Below are positions 46,931 to 58,695 of a stretch of DNA of 64,000 nt, in pieces (the stretch's first letter is position 1; each line of letters starts with the position of its first letter). The position numbers were made by a program, and so were the translations under genes. Under the pieces are notes generated by a model. It did not search any database. It was given only the letters and a program-made list of their open reading frames with translations, and was not told where the DNA came from. This stretch comes from Megalonaias nervosa (taxonomy: Eukaryota > Mollusca > Bivalvia > Unionida > Unionidae): positions 35,088-99,087 of the forward strand of contig JAECUM010003231.1 in NCBI GenBank assembly GCA_016617855.1. The letters are read 5' to 3'.

Positions 46931-47100
46931 TTTAAACTGAATTCTTACTCAAACCCGGTACCACGATTTTGTCCACATATATTGCTTTTTCTCCGCAATT
47001 ATCAATAATCGCTGTTAACTTGAAAATGCGAACTTGCATCTAGATCATGAATACTGTACTATCTTTAGTGTCATTGTTAATGCATATACACCGGCCGATG
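46931..47100 (-). promoter_or_regulatory. P4HA: Putative P4HA 5' UTR/promoter region
   Basis: The sequence immediately upstream of the P4HA start codon. No TATA box or initiator is clear. It is inferred to be regulatory only by position and because a diverged copy of this stretch plus exon 1 lies at 47880-48135. Confidence 0.35.
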
Positions 47101-47239
47101 GCGCGCACATGTGTAAATATCCACACCGCTGTTCAGGAAGACAATAAATTCATATTACGTAGTAATATATATACTGCAAGTGTCGCACTGGGTAACTGCC
47201 GGACAGTAAATACTATTGTGTGAAAAGAAACACCGTAAA

Positions 47240-47433
47240 GTGTTCGATTCTTTAAATAGATTTTCTGGTCGACAAGTTATCAAATCTGTAAAAACCGTTT
47301 AGTGTTACACTCGTTTCTGGCTGACTAGGCAGCAAGTCTACAGAAGCCCATTACTGTTACAAGTTTTTCTGGTGAACAGGGTAGCAGGTCTACATAAACC
47401 AAATGGTGTTACAAGTGTTTCTGGTTCGCAAGG

Positions 47434-47435
<2 letters not shown>
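47240..47435. repeat. 52-bp minisatellite upstream of P4HA
   Basis: Three to four units of the form GTGTTACAAGTTTTTCTGGT, GAACAGGGTAGCAGGTCTAC, ATAAACCAAATG. The array resumes as AGGTCTATAAACCACC...AGTGTTAGAAGTAC at about 47806-47850 on the far side of a SINE. Confidence 0.8.
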
Positions 47436-47498
<63 letters not shown>

Positions 47499-47802
47499 GG
47501 ATTTTTAACGTAGTTTTAGCAACTTTTCAGTCATATCTCTACGATGTCTGCAGTGTGGCAGTTTATAGTGATGTCTTGCACTGGGGCATCATGCCGCAGA
47601 CATGTAGCATCATGTCCCACCAGTCACATTATCCCGACACCAGGCTGACCAGTCCTAACACTAACCTCTTAATGCTGAGCGCCTAGCGAGGCAGCTGTTA
47701 GTACCAATTTTAGAAGTCTTTGGTATGACTCAGCCGGGGTTCGAACCGGCGACCTCCCGCATCCGAGGCGGACACTCTAACCAATAGACCACCTGAGCGG
47801 TC
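47436..47802 (-). mobile_element. tRNA-derived SINE, family 1 (copy f) inserted in the minisatellite
   Basis: Minus-strand head CCGCTCAGGTGGTCTATTGG, box B GGTTCGAACCC, the standard body, and a long (CA)n tail at 47436-47497. The flanks are the two halves of one 52-bp minisatellite unit. Confidence 0.88.
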
Positions 47803-47879
47803 CGAGGTCTATAAACCACCCCCACCCCCAGTGTTAGAAGTACTTCAACGTGATTCGAGTATAGCTCAACAAATACCAG

Positions 47880-48134
47880 TGCACAGTTTATATACGTGAG
47901 ACGAAATCAAATGCAGCAGGGTAGCAACCAATTTCAAACGAATTCTAAATCTGACCCGGTACCACCATTATGCCAACCTAATGTGTAAATTTTGCATCGC
48001 AATTACTAATAATTCAACGCTACCTTGTTTAAAATGCGAAACTTACATGTCGTCAAGATCATATATACTGTATTAATGTTGTCTTGTTATCAGGGGGTAA
48101 TTATGAAGTGTGGTGCCATCTATACACCTTTCTG

Positions 48135-48135
<1 letters not shown>
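47880..48135 (-). pseudogene. Diverged duplicate of P4HA exon 1 and upstream region
   Basis: Aligns with 46884-47090: AAATGCAGCAGGGTAGCAAC versus AGATGCAGCTGGGTAGCAGC, then GACCCGGTACCACCATT versus AACCCGGTACCACGATT, then GCAATTACTAATAAT versus GCAATTATCAATAAT, then TTAAAATGCGAAACTTACAT versus TGAAAATGCGAACTTGCATC. The start codon is lost (ATG to TTG). It may be a dead or alternative 5' region. Confidence 0.75.
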
Positions 48136-48137
<2 letters not shown>

Positions 48138-48195
<58 letters not shown>

Positions 48196-48208
48196 CGCTC
48201 GCTCGCTC
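48138..48208. repeat. (TC)n(GCTC)n microsatellite
   Basis: About 27 TC units ending in four GCTC units. A shorter (TC)n follows at 48391-48418. Confidence 0.93.
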
Positions 48209-48876
48209 TGGAAAGCTTTTGAAGCGAGAGAAGGATAGGGTTTCCGTCGAATTCATCATCATATTCCAGTCGAAAATAGTAAACTTTACTTAGTACACTT
48301 TACTGTGTAAAAGCAAAACAATTGTGTCATTCCGTGCAAAACAAACTTCTTTCGTCTAAAATCCGACATAGAAAAACCATGGATCCCCCCATCTCTCTCT
48401 CTCTCTCTCTCTCTCTCATATCAATGTATCCGCATTGGCAGGTTATGATCAGAGGTTTACTGAATACAGAGCACAAATGCATGGCACGCGTTTTTTAAAA
48501 GAACAAATACCTTTTTCTTTTTTCTTTTACTCCTATCTTTTTTTTTTTTATCCCTAAACAATATAACAGAATCAAGCGCTATGAATATATCCAGGACATA
48601 CCCACGGACTTTATTTTGCTCAAGTGGCATGCATTAAGCCCCTAAAACCCAAAGATTAGAAAATATACTCCCCATACAAAAACTTTGTGTAATAACGATG
48701 AATTTCCAAACAGCAGTCACTTTGTAAGCTTTGTGTACCCATTCCCACCATAAGACCATATATCTGCCCCATATGATTTCAACATGAGCACAACAGATGT
48801 TATAGACTGTAATTAACACTAATTTATAGGAGTATCTGTATTCTATTAATTGCTAATGAGTCAAAATATTGAATAA

Positions 48877-49020
48877 ATGCCACTAGAACAACCAATTGCT
48901 TTTGTTTCTAAAACTTTACAAGAAAAGTCGAAAACATTTCAACCTTGTTTGAAGGAACCTTTCTATACATGTACAGAGGAGCATATGCACCCATGTCTGC
49001 ACACCATAGTGATCATGTAT
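48877..49020 (+). pseudogene. Ty3/gypsy RNase H fragment
   Basis: The frame reads PLEQPIAFVSKTLQEKSKTF, matching the R-P-I-A-F-x-S-R-T-L-x-x-x-E-x-x-Y start of gypsy RNase H. The following E-K-E block is degraded (LKEPFYTCTEEHMHPCL). Isolated scrap. Confidence 0.5.
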
Positions 49021-49069
49021 TCAAACCATTGTGGTCACATAATGCTCACTGGTGTTGTGGGTGGGTAAA

Positions 49070-50124
49070 ATCAAGTTTGCAAGTACATGTTAAAGGGGTT
49101 AATTGAAGCATGCCTACGAAATTTTAGGACTTGTACAATATTTGACGAAGTTGTTGAAACTAATACAAGTAAATATTTTTGTATCAGTTGGTTAACATTT
49201 TTGCCTATTTGTAATTGCAATAACATGATGTATAATTTAAAATATATAGTTTCCGCCGTGCGCGTTGAAGTCGAATGTAATTACACGATGTAAGGACCAG
49301 ACTGGTTTACATAAACCTCCAGCAGTTACTCATACTTAAGCAATACTGTTGACTATAAATCTCGGGTTGACAGCCAAAATTCCAGTTCGAGCACGTATTA
49401 TCGTCTATCGGTACACAGTAGCGCCATTGAGACACTTAGGAACGAACGCTCATTTCTTACACTCTTCCTAAGTCAATGGATAACTTCCTGCTTGTAGAAG
49501 ATTATTTGAATAGTAATGAAAATAATCTAGTGCCCCTGTGGTATTTTAATTGTGTTGTCATATTGATTTTTCAGACGTAATTTACTATTCGTGTGAAGTA
49601 AATTCCAAATCCACGTGATGTACGCAAGATGTAATATATACAATAAAAACATCATCTCCGTCTTACTGATGGCAGACGACTCCTGAAATCAGTTATATAA
49701 AGAGGTGTTTCAGGTGGAAAATTGTCGTAGCTTAGACACTAACAGAGTAGTATTTTTATGTACGCGCATAATGGCACGTAAACTACAGTTACGTTTAGCA
49801 TATCTGGCGAGGACCGATGTGGGTGTGGGTGTAAGGGGGAGGGGCAAATTTTTTCGTCATGCACCGTCATATTCGATACGCTGTAAATCTGTTATTTTAA
49901 TTGGACCTAAAACATTTTTAACAAAGGAAGAAAGTTACTTCGCTAATTAGATTTGTATCTTGATATGGAGTTTTGATGAAAGAGAATTTATCGACAGCAA
50001 TTGTTAGAAACAAAATCGTTTTGATTTGCATATACAAATTATATACTTGATTTTTCTTTGGATGAGGACCTAGTTTACACATCAAAGGAATGAAGGTTAT
50101 TTCAAAACTACCATTTTCTCGCAT
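49070..50124. other. Non-coding, nothing recognised
   Basis: Short frames only; the plus-strand frame at 49705-49950 has no family resemblance. Confidence 0.4.
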
Positions 50125-50258
50125 ACAACTCTTGCATAAAGAAGGCGTCTGATTGTACTGTGTAGACATAATCCAACACAACTCTGCATGACGAAGGCGT
50201 CTGACTGTACTGTGTAGACATAGTCCAATACAACTCTTGCTTGAAGAAGGCACCAGAC
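50125..50258. repeat. 52-bp tandem repeat, 2.5 copies
   Basis: Units ACAACTCTTGCATAAAGAAG, GCGTCTGATTGTACTGTGTA, GACATAATCCAAC repeat twice with a third partial copy. Confidence 0.85.
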
Positions 50259-50259
50259 T

Positions 50260-51900
50260 AATAAACTTTTGCCTCCTTTTTAGAGAGACGTGCGAGGAAG
50301 CAATTTAAGCAAGTGAGTATAGAGATAAAGGAAACTAATGTCAATTTAGACTCTCCTTAATACAAAAGTCAAGTTTGGTAAGCAGTAAAGAAAGCTTATA
50401 CTACTTACTACAGAGCAATGCGATTAATCACGAGACCTATCCAAATATGCCTGCTGTTCTTCGTGTGCCGGCTCTACGATCAGTTCAAGTCCAGCGGTCC
50501 ATCCCGACACAAACTGATTAATGTCGAGGTACGAGCTCTCAAGCGAGGGGCAACAAACCAGCAGGACAGCGTGACGGTAATGCCACAAAGGAAAGTGAGG
50601 CTCAGAAACGCAGGAAATTGCCAGCATTTGTAAAATAACTGTAAAGGAATATCGTGTCAAATGTCTGAATAAAACACGCAAGAATCAGATACTTTGACAA
50701 GTCTTAATGCTATGGCGCAGTACAACTTTTGCAGTGTGAAACTGGCTGAAAAATCATGCAAGCCCACACGACTAGTAACCTGAAAATGTTATTGTTCGTA
50801 TCCATAACCAAATAATCCTACATTTCATCAAACGAAAAAAAAAAAAAAAAATGTAGTCAGTGACTGTATGGTAAATGCAGCTTGTCAGGAATGTTAGCCT
50901 TTAACATGATGATTTAGATAATTAAGCATTGAAAATAAAGAAATACACAAAAAAGATATTTATGTCATAGTTAACTTGATTAGATTTATTATATTCTGTT
51001 TAACATAACAAATACATATATAACTTATCTAATGGATGGTCATCAAAATCTGTTGTTGCCATTGATGACCAGATTGAATTATAGACAGAATAAGAATCAG
51101 GATCCTCATCAACTGATTTGTCATCAATAACAATATCAAAACTAGACTCAGCCTTCAAAGATGAGGCTCTCATATTCACAGTGCAGCTGACATTTAAATT
51201 AGGCCGGCGGAAAGACGAATTCCAACAGGAGATATCTGGACGTATCAAATATATCTACATCAGCAGCTTACAACTGCACAGAGAAAAGAATTGGCATGCC
51301 CTTAACGTGCACCCTGTTCCAATATTCCATGCGAATTCTGTAACCCAACTATTTTTAAAACATCGCTTGCGTTTGATTGTGTTGTATTTATTTTGAATAG
51401 TTCTTTATTTCTTGTCTGTAGTTGAGTTTTAGTCCAAGGTGGCTTCGAGGCATCGATATATCTTTACATGTTAACTTTGGGAAATGAAGTAGCACCTGTC
51501 ATCATACATTATATAGACGCTAAAGAGTTTTTACCTGGAGTTTCAAGCGTCTATTGAACGCAGACTATTCGGGAGTTGTTTATCAATTTCGTCTGACCCA
51601 GATTCATGAGTGGTTATCAGAAGCAATTTCCTTTATTTAATTGTAAGTTGGTTTCTAATATTTCTTTAATTATCATAATGTAAATACTTTGTAGATTACA
51701 CTGGCTTGAAAATCTTTGTAGATCAAACTGACTTGAACCCTTCCCCATTCAACTGGTTAGATGGACTGGCTACTTATTGTTTTGCCCAAGTCACTGTGAA
51801 ATTAGCTAGCATCGGACCGTCGGCATGACGGCAATTTCGCACACTGGGCACAATATGTCCTCGTCATGGAATTTAGGGTACATAATGGTTTGAAGTTTAT
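50260..51900. other. Non-coding, nothing recognised
   Basis: Contains a poly-A tract at about 50834-50851. No gene is supported. Confidence 0.4.
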
Positions 51901-51939
51901 TCTCTTGCAGCAAGCTAGCACAAACGAGATGCGGAATCG

Positions 51940-52600
51940 TGGATAAAGAGGTAGTACACTGGTGGATCTGTGCTCAGGATTAGCTTGCCAAAATGGTATT
52001 TTCTAAGAAAGCCATAGGTTTCTGTTCGATGCTCGGGTAAACTAATATTATTTTCTCTTAGTGTATCTATAAATGAATCTTCGCATTTGCAGTAGAAGTG
52101 GGCTATCCATACAGTCTGGTCGCGAAAGTCACGGACAACGGTATTGTTCTTTTATGTTATGATCCGTACGCTAATGCCGGTAAGACCGGTGATGTAGGTT
52201 ATCTCTTTAAGGTCCGTTTCCTTATGCATGACGCCAGGAAGACAGGCGCAAATAATTAATCAGAAAAAGCGTACTTTTTGTCCTCGAAATGTTTACCGTC
52301 AGAGAGTTTACAAAGCAGGTTATCCAGATCACGGATTTGATGGTGGACATAGAACCCATGGTCTGTCGCATGCTTGTTCAAGTTTAGAGTAGGATACATG
52401 ATGACGATAAAATCAATGTGGTCCTTAAATTCCGATTTGAGAAGTTTGCAGGCAACATATTTTTTCCGTAGCTGTGGCGGCCGAGGGACATTGTGCAGTG
52501 TGGCCACAAGTTATCAAAGATCATTACACCTGCATTCTTCTTGCTGAATGGCAGGCTAGTGACACGAATTTGCCATGCTTTTATGGTGAGGTTCGTGTGC
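51940..52600 (-). pseudogene. Packaging-ATPase-like relic of a Polinton/adintovirus-type element
   Basis: Read on the minus strand, a degenerate P-loop (SLGRHSYGKN) is followed, after a frame change, by LLKSEFKDHIDFIVIMYPTL, the strand-plus-Walker-B side typical of the FtsK/A32-type genome-packaging ATPases of these elements. Further on, a FYCKCEDSFIDTLRENNIS-like stretch at about 52060 and a DPPVYY end near 51960 fit the C-terminal part. Frameshifts and stops show it is inactive. The family call is by pattern, without alignment. Confidence 0.45.
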
Positions 52601-53279
52601 AAGATGATGTATATTTACGCGTTTAACAAGTCTTTCGCTTGCACGGTTTATTTTGAGCTGCTGCTTTACTCCTTTACTCACGTTCTCTTTGTGTCTTTTC
52701 GACTCGTGGTTTTCCGTCGACCTCATGTTTAGGAAAAACCATTTTTTGTAAAATATGCATACGTCAAGCCATCAAGCCTTTATGTCATTGACAGACTCCA
52801 ATGCCACTATTCAGCCTCTGTCCCGTAGGGAGGTTTTTATTCATATTCAATTCGTCGCGATAAATGCTCGTAGGCAACCATGTCCATACTGTTGTCAAAT
52901 GCGTTTCGCCCTGTCTGGCCTGAAAGAGTGCATCACATCTGAATGAGAGTCATTTTCATCTAGTTGTAAACATGGAACTGCGCATCATATCTAGACGCCT
53001 TGCTCTGATAGGTAGCTGTGGTTGCGGACACTGACTTTACAACTGGTAGTAGCGCACCAGACAACGAAATTAATTTGATTTTGCCAAGACACGTACTGTC
53101 TAATTTTGAAAACCATATTGGCATAGACTACTGAAGAGCAGCATCCAAGAGCACTCGATACGCATTATAAATGAAAGGCAATCGGCGGTTAATATTGCAC
53201 TATCTTGCACTATTTCCCTTGAGATTAAAACTAGTGCTTGCGAGCTGTGAGTCTACGTGGTCAGAGCTTCTTTAGTAAC

Positions 53280-53612
53280 CTTTGGAAGCGGTGTTGGGCC
53301 ATCGGCCGTATTAAATGCTGCCCCAGAAGATTCCAAAGCTACATAAACTCTGGGACATGTAGCGACCAGTGTTAGCATGACCTACGCAGGCACTGGTGTC
53401 GCTTTAATGCTGGTGTACTGAACGGCGGACAATATCACGTCGGTCATTGGAATTACAGCAATAAATTCATCTGAAGACAGTCGTCTTACACAATACAAAA
53501 CTTTCAGAACGTTGACAGTTTTACTCTCAGCAAGAAGATCAACAATTTCACTTGAATTTACTTTGTTAAACGTATTTCTACCGGTATATAATGAACTGAC
53601 ACTAGTAATCAA
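53280..53612 (-). pseudogene. Unrecognised broken coding region
   Basis: A minus-strand frame from 53612 (VNSSEIVDLLAESKTVNVLK onward) runs to about 53382, and a second frame continues with VYVALESSGAAFNT to about 53250. Composition looks coding and it lies between element relics, so it may be another gene of the same element. I do not recognise it. Confidence 0.3.
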
Positions 53613-53832
53613 TCGATCATTCCGATAGACGTCTCACACAAAATTTTACAACCACCAGTATGTTTGCCTCTGAAGATATCATTCGGTGTGAGGATCTCAG
53701 CGTCAACACAGAAGCACCGAAATTCTCAGCAGCTCTTGCTATCCTCGGCTTTCGCCATTCGAACTTGAGTTATAATTAGCTCAAAACAAAATCATTGGGG
53801 AGCGACCAGACATAGACCAACAACACGAATCA

Positions 53833-54057
53833 TTGGTCCTTCCTGCCGATCCTGAGATCGAAGAGAAAGGCGCTATTGGTTCTGCTCGCACTATTGTGAT
53901 CGACAAGGAATACAATCCACCACTGGTGCTAGAGTATTTGAGCCTTTATGTTACTAACATGCACCGCTTCAGGTTGGGGCGAAAAGAGGATCCAAAGGAG
54001 ACGGACATCGAGTACTGGGACTACTTGAGCGCCTTAAGTCAACCCGCCACCAGCTAG
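53833..54057 (+). CDS. Hypothetical plus-strand ORF
   Basis: 75 codons, locally higher GC and protein-like composition, including YNPPLVLEYLSLYVTNMHRF and DPKETDIEYWDYLSAL before the stop. I do not recognise it. It lies on the opposite strand to the surrounding element relics, so it may be an exon, an element gene or chance. Confidence 0.3.
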   Translation: MVLPADPEIEEKGAIGSARTIVIDKEYNPPLVLEYLSLYVTNMHRFRLGRKEDPKETDIEYWDYLSALSQPATS

Positions 54058-55915
54058 GTCAACTGCTCTTTCCCTGCTTGTATAACACCTGAATGTACTG
54101 TCTTGGTAAAGTTTTGTGCGCGATTGCGACTAAAATACCAATATGGTCTTTGGCGGTAAGTTCTCGCCGATAACCTTTCCTTTAGGGTATGTAGGGCCGT
54201 CTATCACAAGAAAAAGAACGCACCTTTACCATATCACAGTTAATCAGCCAGAAAAAGAACACAAGGTAAAGCTCGGCAAAGGTGATTCATTTCTAGCCTG
54301 TCGGTGATATTAAGCAAACTGGCACCTTCTGTGATATCATAACTGTCTTGCCCATAAGCATCGATAGCAGGTTAGAGGTGCGTGTCTGCTGAGGATCTAC
54401 GGACCCACCTCACACTCATACATTAAAGTTTCATATCATGCTGCTTACAGAAGAATTATAACGTCACTATACCAAAAACTCCAAGACCCACAAGAATTTC
54501 GCGTAACAAAGATCTCCGAGGCTAAAACTCTCCACGGGGAAGAGGCTGAACAGCAGAAAGCTCCATAAATAGTACAACCACGCAGTAATGGATGGCATTT
54601 ACACCACACGGACGACTGTGTCTCTGCTCTCAGGGCACTGGATTGGCGGGGATTCAAATATTTACATCAATCACTTCTGTCCCCATTTCCATAGCATTTG
54701 AAATCACAGCCTTAAGACGGCCTGATTTGCATGGCTGGAATATTTTTTAGCAACTGGTCATTATCCAAAAAGCCTAGAAAGCATAATGAAATGTCGCCGA
54801 TCGCCCAAAATCCCGCAAGGAATCTGAAATGTATTCTAAGTGATGTATGAAAATCAAAGCACAGTTGAGCATGGGTGGTAAGCCATCCGCTGGCCATGTG
54901 CGGGCCCTGTTTTCATAAAAATCAAAACAAACAAATCATGCTGAATGTAATCAAGCTTGTGCAATACCGCTTTTAGTACTTATAACATTCTTAGCCACTT
55001 CTAAGTTTAGTTTTAACAAATGGTCACTTTCTATCATGTTTAAAAGAATTATGACAGTTTCGCATGTTATTGCCCTTATTAGATAAGGCCTGCAGATCTG
55101 CAGTAAAATGTCGTGAACTACCAAGGCCAATGTCAAAATCATGGGCTTGGTTTGATGCGTGAATTCCAAATCAAGCTACACTCAATGATGCTAAAATCAA
55201 AGTCAACAACGGCACAAAGACATTGATAAGAAAGAACCAGGTGTACATTTTAAATACAAAACTTTGGCATTTCTAAATGAATAAAAGAAATTCATGTCTC
55301 CCACAATTCAAGAGCGGAATCGAATGTACATGACGCAATTCCTCTAAAACGTGAGGTGGATATTCAATCTTAAACTGGCGCCTGTCTTTAAAGACTGATA
55401 CGCAGTGTACAATAGACAGATCTAATCCTGTCACACTTGACTGCTGCTGATAGACGATTATACAAATTTTAGGCCAATAAATTAACCTAAGTGGATTACA
55501 ATCACAACAATTCCAAACCATCACAAAAAGATAAAGAACGAATGTAGTAGCTGTAGAGGAACAGCACTTTGGTATTTATTTTTGAAACAATGTTGGCACA
55601 TTTGACTTACGATAGTAGTATTGAATAGGGCGTTTTAGAGTTTTGCCCCTTTGGGTCCTAATCAGTCACCACAGCTTATATCCCCCATTATTTAGCAAGC
55701 AAGAGAAATACAGAGATGAGCATCCCGTGAATGATTAATCCACGAAATTAGTCAAAACCTATACACATTCTTTAGGCTGTATACAGGTACTAGACAGACA
55801 GCAGTGCTGAATCGATCGATACTTCCTCGACTATTTGCTGTGCGATTACATCAGTCACAACTGAGGCAGACTGTGTCAAAATGGTCAATCATACTCGACT
55901 TATTTATTTTTGAAA

Positions 55916-56345
55916 TCAGCAACTGCAAGATTTCTTATCTGTGCTTGAAGTTTGACGTTGTTTTTTTTCCATTTCCGCCAGCACTACCTCGAATTCAGCC
56001 ATGCTAATTATTTTATCCTCGGTAGCCACTGAATACAGTGTACTGATCGTGTTGAGGCTGCTTTGTGCCACTCCAAGCATATCCAAAAAGAAGCCTATTT
56101 GTGAATGTAATCGTATCGAAATTAATTTGCTAGCCCTGCCAGAGACATCGGTTACTATCGATATAGCCACGACAATATTTCCTATTGGTGCACCTACCAT
56201 GGTTGTAATTGCTGTAATTCCAGCCACACCAAGACCATCAGTTACTACTGCGGAAAGACCAAAAATAGCATCTACGACCAAACACGCGAATTTATACTTT
56301 AAAATAAACTCCGCTCTCTTGGTGATTTCATCTCGTGAACATACT
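55916..56345 (-). pseudogene. Hydrophobic membrane-protein relic (Polinton-like accessory gene)
   Basis: An open minus-strand frame of over 120 codons encodes two hydrophobic stretches (LGVAGITAITTMVGAPIGNI and following), then a helical region with LNTISTLYS and IISMAEFEVVLAEMEKK. The pattern G-I-G-A-P-I...K-L-N-T-I...I-S-x-x-E-F-x-x-I-L-x-E-x-x-K is one I know from element-encoded proteins of cnidarians and bivalves. Upstream it joins ITKRAEFILKYKFACLVVD. Cys-rich C-terminus (KKSCSC). Confidence 0.45.
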
Positions 56346-56522
56346 CAGCAGCTTCGTTAGCAATACCTTTTGGTTCATCAAGTTATGTTCATCCATAATA
56401 CGACGACTGTGTTTTTCATCCTTAGTACGGCGACGGCTTTGTTCCAATGCGTCTACTATCTCAAGAATGTCAGCTTTTCTTGCACGTTTTGGTATTATTA
56501 TATTACGCTCACGCATGTACAA
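56346..56522 (-). pseudogene. Rho_N/SAP-like helical fragment
   Basis: A minus-strand frame with IIIPKRARKADILEIVDALE followed by a charged QSRRRTKDEKH region. The R-K-A-D-I-L-E-I-V-D-A-L core is that of Rho_N/SAP-type helix-extension-helix domains. It lies directly upstream of the membrane-protein frame on the same strand. Confidence 0.4.
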
Positions 56523-56609
56523 ATTATTATAGTTGTACCATTGCTAAATCTTCTTGGCATAGATTTAACTGTAATTATTCTTTAAAATATGAGCATTATG
56601 TTGTGGTTG

Positions 56610-56795
56610 TCTGTGCGTATTTCCGCGATTGTGCACATTAATCGGTGGTGGATTAGCGACCTGTGGTGGATTAGTGACGGGTGGTGGATTAGTTTAAGTA
56701 TAGGTATCAATAATTCAAGTATGTGAACCTTTCGCATACGTCTTGATATTCGTATTCCATGTTGTTGCGCGATTTGCTTTAGTTGAAGCAAAGGA
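56610..56795 (-). pseudogene. Second Rho_N/SAP-like fragment with 18-bp repeats
   Basis: LKQIAQQHGIRISRRMRKVH followed by ILELLIPIL closely matches the I-A-x-x-x-G-I-x-x-x-x-R-L-R-K-A-E-L-I pattern. It is followed by three 18-bp repeats (CCACCACCCGTCACTAAT type) that read NPPPVT/NPPQVA in a shifted frame, so the coding frame is broken. Confidence 0.45.
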
Positions 56796-56999
56796 GGAAT
56801 GCTTATATAAAGAACAAGCTCTTCTTATTAGGAAATCCGTCATAACTTGTTTTAGTTGCTGCATTTTACTATTATCAGAAACTGCAACTGCTTTGATCCT
56901 AGCTATTATTTTTTTAAATTTCTATATCCGTTTGCACAGTCACAGGCTATGTGTTGTAATGGACGTTTTGGTTTTTTGTGCAATCATTGGTGCCTGTAT

Positions 57000-57250
57000 T
57001 GTAGGGGCCTTCTAATATTTACAAACAGATCCACATAGCCGACAGAGTTCATTAGATGATTTGTCTCTGATGTCGTATTTAAGACACGACTGAGCGCCTG
57101 GACCAGCACGTAATACTAGTATGTGTAGTTTACAGTATTCATAGTGACATGTTCTGCCGCAGAGTTAATATTCTCCGAGGCAGATGCCTTTGCATTTGTT
57201 GCTCACCAATCTCATTGAGCTTTATGTACATAAGGAAGTATATTTAATTG
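57000..57250 (-). pseudogene. Cys-rich (zinc-ribbon-like) relic
   Basis: A minus-strand frame with stops reads CKGICLGEY, LCGRTCHYEYCKLH, then AGPGAQSC and NELCRLCGSVC. The pattern G-x-x-C...E-Y-C-x-x-H...C...L-C-x-x-C-G resembles small Cys-rich proteins encoded beside the Rho_N-like genes in marine-invertebrate mobile elements. Confidence 0.35.
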
Positions 57251-57387
57251 AAAAATCCACATCGTTAGATTCATAACCATGTCTCAATTATTTCAACCAG
57301 ATTTAGTATTGTTACCACTCGCTGCTGTTTATCCCCTCCTCCGCATCAAATGGTACAGTGATTTCAAAGCTAGGTGGATAGGAAACT

Positions 57388-57784
57388 TTAGTCCATTACG
57401 CGACTCGGAATTCGAAATTTAATATCAGGCATTCTCACGTAAAATAGCAAATTCTTGTTGGGATCGACAGCAAATGTTGCAAACGTAGATATAAATTCAT
57501 CTGCAATCGCGGATACAGTAAGTTCCAAGCTAATATCTGCCCAAAGTAACCCAAATGACCAATCACTGAGTATTACGTCAACCAGAGTACGACCAAACTG
57601 TGTGCGTTTTGTATGCAATAACATCAAATGTCTTGGTGCGCTGGTAAATTTCCTCAGTAGTGATTACTCCATTCCATTTAGTAATAGCTTCTAAAAATTG
57701 CTTTCGGTACTCGTGCTGCTCCTCTTCTGCGTGTTTGTAATCAATTTCATATATCCATTGAAGATTGATGAGTTCAGATTTCAT
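57388..57784 (-). pseudogene. Unrecognised frameshifted coding region
   Basis: A frame from 57784 (LINLQWIYEIDYKHAEEEQH and on) overlaps a second frame from 57627 (LVDVILSDWSFGLLWADISL to DIKFRIPSRVMD). They probably form one ORF broken by a frameshift. It is the upstream-most member of the minus-strand relic cluster. No family is recognised. Confidence 0.35.
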
Positions 57785-58181
57785 TCCTGTATAATACCCA
57801 AAAACATCTGTTTAATTAAAGTGCACTTGGATGTTTTCACAATATTTGTTTCCATTTAGTCATATTCAGCATGGCGGCATTCAAATCATAGCAAAATCTT
57901 AAGTATGACTGTTTTGTTATCATGACAAAATAACAGTAGTCTGACATGTAGTGTTATATGTCCTGTTATCATTGAAAAATGTAATCGTCAACATACAAAT
58001 ATTTTGTTGCTTAATGACAAGTATTCCTAACTGTGTTTGAATATATTTAAAATAATAATAAAAGTTTGTTATTTTTACTGGCAAAGACAAAAAGAAAATA
58101 TTAACAAAATGTGTTTTCCAGTATGATCGGACAGCAGGCTTTGAGCCATAGAAACAATCTCTGTAATATATAGGTCACATC

Positions 58182-58226
58182 GTATGTATGTATGTATGTA
58201 TGTATGTATGTATGTATGTATGTATG
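58182..58226. repeat. (TATG)n microsatellite
   Basis: About 11 TATG units. Confidence 0.95.
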
Positions 58227-58695
58227 TGCCCTTTCATACTTTTTGATATTTCGCTAAAGTTTCAAGAAAATTGTAATTCCCTAATATTATATACAAACTA
58301 TTTTGTTAAATAGGACCATATATTGTACCGATTGTCATTCCGTTTCATGAAAACTTGGAATCTTTCTACGTACGCTTTGATTTGCAAATGAAATAAAATA
58401 AGCATACATATATAATTATAATCAATAGGTGAAAATACGTTTCTTATAATAATGTATGCACTGACTCTTTAAAAGTCAAGATAAGTTTTCTGGATACATA
58501 TAGGGAATGTGATCTAGGCCAGTATGGCACTATTGTGTTGATGCTGTTTGAAGCGTTACAGTATAAAAAAGCCTTACTTATTTCATGCTTTTTCCGATTC
58601 GTTTATTTTGAACGTATTGCAGTTAACAACCCATAAATGCTGAATCCATCAAAACTACTGAAAGGGATAAAATATTTATTATCACCGAGGATGTA

